This document shows, piece by piece, positions 58,632-64,000 of a DNA stretch of 64,000 bases. Source of the stretch: Streptomyces sp. CB03234 (lineage in GTDB: Bacteria > Actinomycetota > Actinomycetes > Streptomycetales > Streptomycetaceae); contig NZ_LIYH01000008.1 in NCBI RefSeq assembly GCF_001905885.1, positions 186,001-250,000 on the forward strand, written 5' to 3'. Every line of letters begins with the position of its first letter. Position 1 is the first letter of the stretch. Under the pieces are notes generated by a model. It was given only the letters and a program-made list of their open reading frames with translations, was not told where the DNA came from and did no database searches. A program made the translations under genes and the position numbers.

Positions 58632-59032
58632 CGACGACAACGAACGACATGATCTACAGCGTTCTGGACAACAATCTGAGCCGGATCGCCGGTATCGAGG
58701 GAGCCGTGCTCCTGTCCAACGACGGGATCAAGCTCAGTGCCTACCTGCTGGACCGGCCGCAGGCGGAGCGCATCGCCGCCGCGTCCTCGGGCATCGCGTC
58801 GACCATGAAGGCGATTTCGCGGGAGATCGACGGCGGCCGGGTGATCCGCCAGCTGGTCGAGATGGACGACCGGTACTTGTGCATCGTCGGATGCGGCGAG
58901 GGCAGCACGCTCATCGTCGTGACGTCCCGCAAGGCCCGGCTCGGAGAGCTGGGCGGCGAGGCCGTCAGGACCGCGCAGGCGCTGGGCGAGTGGCTGAGCA
59001 CACCTGAGCGCACCCAGGCTGCCACGTCGTAA
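58628..59032 (+). CDS. cvnB: Conservon roadblock/LC7 protein CvnB
   Basis: This 134-residue roadblock/LC7-fold protein (NDMIYSVLDNNLSRIAGIEG, AVLLSNDGIKLSAYLL, GEGSTLIVVTSRKARLGELG) probably acts as GTPase-regulating partner of CvnD. ATG 58628 overlaps the cvnA stop (ATGA), and its own stop shares one base with the cvnC start. Confidence 0.92.
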   Translation: MTTTTNDMIYSVLDNNLSRIAGIEGAVLLSNDGIKLSAYLLDRPQAERIAAASSGIASTMKAISREIDGGRVIRQLVEMDDRYLCIVGCGEGSTLIVVTSRKARLGELGGEAVRTAQALGEWLSTPERTQAATS

Positions 59033-59397
59033 TGGCCGACGAGCCGCAGCGCGGAAGCCGTCGCAGGACGCGGCTGTACGCCTTGACCGATGGCCGTACA
59101 GCCGCCCCGCACACCGTCCTCACGATGGACACCACCATCACGGCGGCCGTCACCGAGGAGGACCACGACGGCCTGCCGACCGAGTGGCAGGCCGTCCTTG
59201 CCATGTGCCCGCCACCGAACGGGCGGGCGGTCGCCGAGATCGCGGCCCGGATGGGGATGCGCCTCACTCCGATGACGCTCCTCCTCGGCGAACTGGCGGA
59301 CCGCGGGCTGATCCACCACCGGCCGCCCCTGGAGGGCGCCGAGACCACCAATGTCCACCTGCTCATGAGAATCAGGGACAACCTTGCCCGGATATGA
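59032..59397 (+). CDS. cvnC: Conservon DUF742 protein CvnC
   Basis: This 121-residue DUF742 protein has a winged-helix-like fold: RTRLYALTDGRTAAPHTVLT, IAARMGMRLTPMTLLLGELA and the end RGLIHHRPPLEGAETTNVHL. It starts at ATG 59032 (TAATG overlap with cvnB). Its exact biochemical role in the complex is unknown. Confidence 0.92.
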   Translation: MADEPQRGSRRRTRLYALTDGRTAAPHTVLTMDTTITAAVTEEDHDGLPTEWQAVLAMCPPPNGRAVAEIAARMGMRLTPMTLLLGELADRGLIHHRPPLEGAETTNVHLLMRIRDNLARI

Positions 59398-59974
59398 CAC
59401 CCCTGCCCAGGAAGCGGCCCCCGTCAAGATCCTGATCGCCGGGGGATTCGGCGTCGGCAAGACGACCCTGGTGGAGACGGTCTCCGAGATCGAGCCCCTG
59501 CGTACGGAGGAGCGGCTGACGGCCGCGGGGGTCGGCGTCGACGACCTCGACGGCATCGAGTCCAAGACGGCGACCACCGTGGCGATGGACTTCGGGCGCA
59601 TCACCCTCGACGACGCGGGAGTCGTCCTCTACCTGTTCGGTACGCCGGGACAGGAGCGCTTCTGGTTCATGTGGGACGAGCTGCTGAACGGGGCGCTCGG
59701 GGCGGTCGTGCTGGTCGACACCCGCCGCCTGGACCGCAGCTTCCCGGCCGTCGACTTCTTCGAGAGCCGCGGGCTGCCGTTCGTGGTGGGCGCGAACTGT
59801 TTCCACGGCGAACAGCCCTATACGGAAGGGGAGATCAGGGCGGCGCTGCACCTGCGCGATCCGCGGACGCCCATTCTCATGCTCGACGCGCGGGCCCGCG
59901 CCGACGTCCGCGGTGCGCTGCTCGCGCTCCTCGACACGGTCATCGCCAAGGCGCGGACGACGGCGCCCGTCTGA
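59384..59974 (+). CDS. cvnD: Conservon ATP/GTP-binding protein CvnD
   Basis: This 196-residue small GTPase-like protein has the P-loop AGGFGVGKTTLVETVSEI, a DxxG-type motif in FGTPGQERFWFMWDELL and a region VVGANCF replacing a typical NKxD. It probably cycles on CvnA/CvnB cues. TTG 59384 starts 14 bases inside cvnC. No cytochrome P450 gene follows, unlike in some conservons. Confidence 0.92.
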   Translation: MPGYDTPAQEAAPVKILIAGGFGVGKTTLVETVSEIEPLRTEERLTAAGVGVDDLDGIESKTATTVAMDFGRITLDDAGVVLYLFGTPGQERFWFMWDELLNGALGAVVLVDTRRLDRSFPAVDFFESRGLPFVVGANCFHGEQPYTEGEIRAALHLRDPRTPILMLDARARADVRGALLALLDTVIAKARTTAPV

Positions 59975-59978
59975 GGGG

Positions 59979-60755
59979 TCACACCGGCCGTGGGCCCCTC
60001 GCCGGTTCGATGCCGGGGCCGCCTTCCCGCAGCAGGCGCAGGAAGGCCTTGACCCCCGCGATGAGCTCCTGGTTGTCGGTGAGGCGGTTCACCGTCGACT
60101 CGAACTCCCGGCCCAGCGCGGCGATCTTCCGGTCGGCCTCGTCGGCCCGCTCGTACGAGGCCATGCCCAACGCGTCGACGGTGCGCCGCAGTTCGGCGAG
60201 CGCGCGGTACTGCTCCTCCGCCTTGGCCTCCAGGACCTGAACCCCGGAGTCCAGGCGGTCCACCAGCGCCCGCAGCTCCACCACGTCGTCGCGCGGATAC
60301 GTCACGTCCTTCAGGAGCGTGCCCAGGCGCCGCCGCAGCTGGGTGAACCAGGCGCCCGCGGGCCGGAAGAGGGTGCTGAGCAGGAACAGCCCGGCGAGCC
60401 AGTAGCCCACCGGCTGTTCCGTCGCCCGCGCGACCGCCACCGCGACCGCCGCCGTGACGACATGTCCGGCCACGGCCGCGCGCAGCATCATCCGTGCGAT
60501 GCGCGCGGCCTCGGCGTCCCGCGCGGCCGGGACCTTCAGGCCCTTGTCCCGGCTCACGGCTATCTCACCGAGCACCGCGTGCGCCCGGAAGTACACGCTC
60601 CACGGGACGGTCAGGAGCAGCAGCAGCCACAGCACAACGACCACCCCGGCCGCCGCCCCCAGCACCACCGCCGGCGGCACCCCGACCGCATGGGCCAGGA
60701 TCAGTGCCGCCGCGGTCACCACGACGGCCAGGACCGCCCGTAAGGACTTCCCCAT
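59979..60755 (-). CDS. Membrane protein with C-terminal coiled coil, unknown family
   Basis: This 258-residue protein has paired N-terminal helices (AVLAVVVTAAALILAHAV and VVLGAAAGVVVVLWLLLLLT), another hydrophobic region (HVVTAAVAVAVARA, YWLAGLFLLSTLF) and a C-terminal predicted coiled coil of about 90 residues (VVELRALVDRLDSGVQVLEA and following). I do not recognise a family. ATG 60755 has GGGGGA four bases upstream and is preferred over 60767 and 60815. It converges with cvnD (4-bp gap) and could be structural or sensor-like. Confidence 0.65.
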   Translation of the reverse strand: MGKSLRAVLAVVVTAAALILAHAVGVPPAVVLGAAAGVVVVLWLLLLLTVPWSVYFRAHAVLGEIAVSRDKGLKVPAARDAEAARIARMMLRAAVAGHVVTAAVAVAVARATEQPVGYWLAGLFLLSTLFRPAGAWFTQLRRRLGTLLKDVTYPRDDVVELRALVDRLDSGVQVLEAKAEEQYRALAELRRTVDALGMASYERADEADRKIAALGREFESTVNRLTDNQELIAGVKAFLRLLREGGPGIEPARGPRPV

Positions 60756-60854
60756 GACATCCCCCATGAGCCTGTACGGCGCGGCCGCGCCACGCTTCTC
60801 GCATCGTGGCGCCACCGAAGGATCCGTACATGAGTACGGGTACTCAACGCCTAC

Positions 60855-61555
60855 TCATCCCTTGGCCGCCGCCTCCAGGAGGACGCCTACCAGCTCGCGC
60901 GGCCGGGAGAACATGGGCCAGTGGCCGGTGTCCATCTCGACCAGCCGCCACCGCTCGCCCGCCAGCAGCTCGACCACGTCACCGCTCGGCTCGGCCCCGT
61001 CCAGCAGGCACTTGACGTACGTCGCCGGCAGCTGACCGAGCGGGCGTGCCAGCACGGCCGGTTCGGTCAGCGTGGCGCCGGGGTGCGGCGTCGCTCCGCC
61101 CACGAGCCGTGCGATCTGCTCGTCGGTGAGGTCCTGGCCGGCGCAGTCGGCCTCGGTCGGCGGTGCCCAGAACCCCCCGTTCCCGGCTATGGACTTCTCC
61201 ACCATCGCCCGCCCGTCCGGCCACGCGGACACGAACGACTCGCCGTCGGCGGGCACGTTGGAGTCCACGAACACCACGCGGGCGAGCCGGTCACCGATCC
61301 GCTCGGCGGCCTGGCCGGCCGGAATGCCCGAGTAGCTGTGCCCGACCAGGACGACGTCGCGCAGATCACGGCGCTCGATCTCCCGACGATGTCCTGGACA
61401 TGGGTCTGCTGCCCGGCCGGTACACCCTGTCTGTCGGCGAGGCCGGACAGCGTCAGCGGGTGCACGCCGTGGCCGGCCCCACGAAGCTCGGGCACCACGT
61501 CGTCCCACGCCCACGATCCGAGCCACGCCCCCGCGACAAGTACGAATTCCGTCAT
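60855..61555 (-). pseudogene. Alpha/beta hydrolase, frameshifted
   Basis: Two frames together give one alpha/beta hydrolase of the esterase/salicylate-esterase-like group. The first (ATG 61555) reads MTEFVLVAGAWLGSWAWDDV to QQTHVQDIVG, the second REIERRDLRDVVLVGHSYSG through to MDTGHWPMFSRP. The nucleophile elbow GHSYSG, VDSNVPADGES and GHWPMF (catalytic His) are intact. The break is at a GGG run (61382-61384 on the plus strand as CCC) where GGGG would restore GTC GGG GAG ATC, i.e. one G is missing. A homopolymer sequencing error or a recent mutation are equally possible. Confidence 0.8.
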
Positions 61556-61598
61556 GCCCGCAACGTAGCGGAGGGCTATGACAATCACGTCCGTCCGT

Positions 61599-62942
61599 TC
61601 ACAGGCCGACGTCCCTGGTGCGGAAGTCGGCCAGTGACTCGCGGCGGACGAGCAGCCGGGCGTGGCCTTCGGCGACGGCGACGACCGGCGGGCGGCCGAC
61701 GAGGTTGTAGCCGGAGGCCATGGACAGGTGGTAGGCGCCGGCGACCGGGACGGCGAGGAGGTCCCCGGGGCGGATGTCGCCGGGCAGCTCGACGCCTGCC
61801 GCCAGGACGTCGCCCGCCTCGCAGTGCCGTCCGACGACGGTGACCGTGCGGGGAGGGGCGGTCGGGTGCCGGCCGACGAGGCGGGGGGTGTAGCGCACGC
61901 CGTACAGGGCGGGCCTGGGGTTGTCGCTCATGCCGCCGTCGACGGCGACGAAGAACTGGTCGCCCGTGCGTTTGACGGTCAGGACCCGGTAGAGCGCGAT
62001 GCCGGCGGGGCCGACGATGGCGCGTCCGGGCTCGATGAGCAGGCGGGGTACGGGCAGGCGGGCGGCGGCGCAGCCGTCCGCGAGGGCGGCGAGGACCGTG
62101 CGGGCGAGTGCGGTGATGTCGAGGGCCCGTTCGCCGGGCCGGTAGGCGACGGCGTGGCCGCCGCCCAGGTCGAGCTCGGGCAGGACGACGCCGTGGGAGT
62201 CGCGGACGCGTGCCATCAGCCCGACCAGGCGGCGCACGGCCGTGGCGTACGGCTTGGCGGAGGCGATCTGCGAGCCGAGGTGGCAGTGGAGGCCGGTCAG
62301 TTCGAGCTGCGGCCGGTCCAGGACGCGGGCGATGGCGTGCTGGGCCGACCCGTCGCTGATGGACAGGCCGAACTTCTGGTCCTCGGTGCCGGTGCGGATC
62401 TTGTCGTGGCCGCCCGCGCTGACACCGGGCACCACCCGGACCATCACCTTCTGGTGTCCGTGGGGGCCCAGAGCGGCGGCTAGGCGGGCGATTTCGGACG
62501 GGCTGTCGATGACGACGCGTCCGACGCCGAGCCGCAGCGCGGTGTCCAGGTCGCGCGGCGATTTGGCGTTGCCGTGCAGCACGATGTTCTCGGGCGGGAA
62601 GCCGGCGGTGACCGCGAGCTCGAGCTCGCCCGCGGAGCACACGTCGAGGCCGAGGCCCTCGTCGTCGGCCCAGTGCACCATGGCGCGGGACAGGAAAGCC
62701 TTGGCGGCGTAGAACACCTCGGCGCCGGGAAAGGCGTGCCGGTAGGCGCGGCACCGGGCGCGTACCTCCTCCTCGTCCAGGACGTAGGCGGGCGTGTCGA
62801 ACCGGTCGGCTATCGCGGCGAGCGGAACGCCGCCCACCGACAGGTCGCCGTCGGCCAGCCGCCCTGTCGAGGCGGGCCAGAGGGAGAGGCCGTCCTCGTC
62901 GGGCGTCGCCGTGCCGGCCGCGGGGGTGTGGAGCGTGGTCAT
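61599..62942 (-). CDS. lysA: Diaminopimelate decarboxylase
   Basis: This PLP enzyme forms L-lysine from meso-diaminopimelate, 447 residues. The PLP lysine is in FYAAKAFLSRAMV, with HLGSQIAS, DLGGGHAVAY, EPGRAIVGPAG and the C-terminal HCEAGDVL plus GAYHLSMASGYN, as in fold-III decarboxylases. ATG 62942 has AAAGGA about 7 nt upstream; the open frame further up overlaps the neighbour. It follows a SAV_915-family gene by 11 bp. Streptomycetes have more than one lysA; this may be an accessory copy. A specialised decarboxylase of similar fold cannot be fully excluded. Confidence 0.87.
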   Translation of the reverse strand: MTTLHTPAAGTATPDEDGLSLWPASTGRLADGDLSVGGVPLAAIADRFDTPAYVLDEEEVRARCRAYRHAFPGAEVFYAAKAFLSRAMVHWADDEGLGLDVCSAGELELAVTAGFPPENIVLHGNAKSPRDLDTALRLGVGRVVIDSPSEIARLAAALGPHGHQKVMVRVVPGVSAGGHDKIRTGTEDQKFGLSISDGSAQHAIARVLDRPQLELTGLHCHLGSQIASAKPYATAVRRLVGLMARVRDSHGVVLPELDLGGGHAVAYRPGERALDITALARTVLAALADGCAAARLPVPRLLIEPGRAIVGPAGIALYRVLTVKRTGDQFFVAVDGGMSDNPRPALYGVRYTPRLVGRHPTAPPRTVTVVGRHCEAGDVLAAGVELPGDIRPGDLLAVPVAGAYHLSMASGYNLVGRPPVVAVAEGHARLLVRRESLADFRTRDVGL

Positions 62943-62953
62943 GGGCGGTCCTT

Positions 62954-63325
62954 TCAGCCGGTCGGCAGGCAACCGGCTCGCGGGAGCCCGGCCTGTGGGA
63001 GCCCGGTTCGCGGGGGCATGGGGGCGGGTACGGCGATCGCGGCGGGTGCGGTGAACCGGGGGTCCACGGTGACCGTGGTGACGCCCAGGGGTGCGGTGAG
63101 CGTCCGCAGTGCGGGGTGGGCGAGCCGGATCCACGCCTGGTGCGGTCCGAGCGCGGTGGTGAGCCGGTGCTCGGTGGTGAAGCAGACGGCGGTGCGGCTA
63201 CCGGGCGGAGTGCGGAACAGCCGTACCGCACAGCCCAGAGGCCCCGGCCGGACGGGAACGTACAGCGGTCCGGCCGGGGCGGGTTCTGAAGGCTCCGGAT
63301 CGTCACCGCACGGGAGCTGCGCCAT
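62954..63325 (-). CDS. SAV_915 family protein
   Basis: This 123-residue protein has the family pattern LYVPVRPGPLGCAVRLFRTP, RTAVCFTTEHRLTTALG and LRTLTAPLGVTTVTVDP. Function is unknown; the fold is small alpha/beta. ATG 63325 has AGGAGG four bases upstream. It is the first gene of a likely operon with lysA. The C-terminus is a Pro/Gly-rich tail with a GLPQAGLPRAG repeat. Confidence 0.75.
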   Translation of the reverse strand: MAQLPCGDDPEPSEPAPAGPLYVPVRPGPLGCAVRLFRTPPGSRTAVCFTTEHRLTTALGPHQAWIRLAHPALRTLTAPLGVTTVTVDPRFTAPAAIAVPAPMPPRTGLPQAGLPRAGCLPTG

Positions 63326-63400
63326 GGGTCCTCCTGGAGGGTCCTCGAAAGGAGAGAGACCCCGACGATATGCCCGGGCGGCGCGGTCGGGAGTGCGTCG

Positions 63401-63449
63401 TTGACGCCATGCTGACGGGGCGGCGGCGGGTGTTGACGCCGTCCTGACG
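63401..63449 (+). repeat. 32-bp imperfect direct repeat with helically phased TGACG boxes
   Basis: TTGACGCC followed by CTGACGGGG occurs at 63401 and again at 63433. The core TGACG thus starts at 63402, 63413, 63434 and 63445, with spacings of 11, 21 and 11 bp, close to whole helical turns. It lies in the 192-bp divergent region between the SAV_915/lysA operon and the acetyltransferase gene and may be a multi-site operator. Confidence 0.5.
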
Positions 63450-63505
63450 GGGGGTGGCGGCCGGGTTGGCTGTTTCTGTGGGCCGACGCGACCCGTGGAA
63501 GCCTC

Positions 63506-63511
63506 TACGAT
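63506..63511 (+). promoter_or_regulatory. -10 box, leaderless acetyltransferase gene
   Basis: TACGAT ends six bases before ATG 63518, the same hexamer and spacing as at the GTP cyclohydrolase gene (29405). No ribosome-binding site. Confidence 0.55.
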
Positions 63512-63517
63512 GGGCCG

Positions 63518-64000
63518 ATGTCTTTGACCGGGACCGGGCTCCATACGGAGCGTCAGCTCACCCGGCAGCTCGCCGAGCTGGGCGTCGAGCCGGGCGGGTT
63601 CCTGCTGGTGCACGCGTCCTTACGGGCGGTGGGGGCCGTGGTGGGCGGTGGCGAGGCGGTGCTGCGCGCGGTGCGGGGCGCGCTCGGGCCGGACGGCACC
63701 GTGGTGGTCCCGGCGTTCACGGCGCGCAATTCGGACACCTCCCCGGCCCACCGGGAGCGGGTGCGCGGGCTCGGTGAGGCGGAGCGGGCGGCCGTGCGCG
63801 CGGCGATGCCGCCGTACGACGCGGACACGATGCCGTGCGACGACGGGATCGGGGTGCTGCCCGAGATCGTCCGCAGGCAGCCGGGCGCGGTGCGCAGCGC
63901 GCACCCGCAGACCTCGTTCGCCGCCCTGGGGCCGCACGCCGAGAAGGTCGTCTCCGGCCATCGTCAGGACTGCCATCTCGGCGAGGACTCGCCGCTCGCG
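63518..64000 (+). CDS. Aminoglycoside N(3)-acetyltransferase, partial (3' end outside window)
   Basis: 161 residues are visible of an enzyme family of about 265-280. It would acetylate the 3-amino group of the 2-deoxystreptamine ring with acetyl-CoA. Family signatures are FLLVHASLRAVGAVVGGGEA, GPDGTVVVPAFTARNSDTSP, IGVLPEIVRRQPGAVRSAHP and SFAALGPHAE. ATG 63518 fits the family start and a leaderless transcript. Some chromosomal members act on other amines, so resistance is not certain. Confidence 0.85.
   Translation, partial: MSLTGTGLHTERQLTRQLAELGVEPGGFLLVHASLRAVGAVVGGGEAVLRAVRGALGPDGTVVVPAFTARNSDTSPAHRERVRGLGEAERAAVRAAMPPYDADTMPCDDGIGVLPEIVRRQPGAVRSAHPQTSFAALGPHAEKVVSGHRQDCHLGEDSPLA

Overview
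This is high-GC actinobacterial DNA, almost certainly a Streptomyces chromosome arm. The signs are strong G/C bias at third codon positions, frequent GTG/TTG starts, many 4-bp ATGA/GTGA gene overlaps, a complete cvnABCD conservon, paired SpoIIE-type phosphatases and an srs-type type III polyketide synthase operon. I saw no rRNA, tRNA, IS element, prophage or CRISPR array. The gene mix is typical of Streptomyces accessory regions: resistance, carbohydrate use, secreted proteins and specialised metabolism.

Layout. 1-3.6 kb: the 3'-truncated rifampin monooxygenase gene rox with a 19-bp palindrome matching the rifampin-associated element, a photolyase, an SRPBCC protein and a frameshifted VOC gene. 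3.6-6.2 kb: an EF-G paralogue behind a long leader holding a small ORF and a strong hairpin. 6.2-11.2 kb: a rhamnose catabolic operon (isomerase, bifunctional aldolase/dehydrogenase, kinase) with LacI-type operator candidates. 11.4-14.2 kb: secreted or hydrolytic proteins (a tendamistat-family alpha-amylase inhibitor, a lipase, a type B carboxylesterase). 14.2-20.5 kb: long-form GAPDH, a His-rich drug exporter with divergent TetR, an acyl-CoA dehydrogenase with PadR.

20.7-30.1 kb is the most interesting part. One conserved-looking cluster combines a GTP cyclohydrolase II in which the catalytic Tyr is Met, a creatininase-family hydrolase, a RibD-type reductase and a 6-pyruvoyltetrahydropterin synthase homologue lacking part of its metal site. 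With them come an MDR dehydrogenase, a glycosyltransferase, a methyltransferase and three membrane proteins of lipid/envelope type (CDP-alcohol phosphotransferase, LPG-synthase/flippase-like protein, LTA-synthase-like sulfatase). I infer a dedicated pathway from GTP to a modified pyrimidine or pterin that is glycosylated and perhaps lipid-linked; I know of no assigned product.

30.2-35.4 kb: a DUF4331 / TPR / NicO-type metal transporter cluster. 35.4-40 kb: two PAS-GAF-PP2C phosphatases. 40-43.4 kb: an MFS transporter, hydrolase, rhodanese and Rpf-like protein. 43.4-45.5 kb: a two-gene RNA-repair cassette (Pnkp-like plus Rnl1-like). 45.8-49.7 kb: a LysR effector-domain-only protein, DUF5997, CBS, DUF2795, a PP2C phosphatase and UbiA. 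49.8-52.4 kb: type III PKS, methyltransferase and hydroxylase (phenolic lipids). 52.5-56 kb: MpaB-like oxygenase, small membrane proteins and phosphoglucomutase. 56.3-60 kb: conservon. 60-64 kb: a membrane protein, a frameshifted hydrolase, lysA with a SAV_915-family partner, and the 5' part of an aminoglycoside 3-N-acetyltransferase.

Three places (about 3,557, 27,750 and 61,383) look like small indels, so either sequence errors or recent gene decay should be considered. At least six genes carry a TAnnnT hexamer 6-7 nt before the start codon and no Shine-Dalgarno site, which suggests leaderless transcripts.
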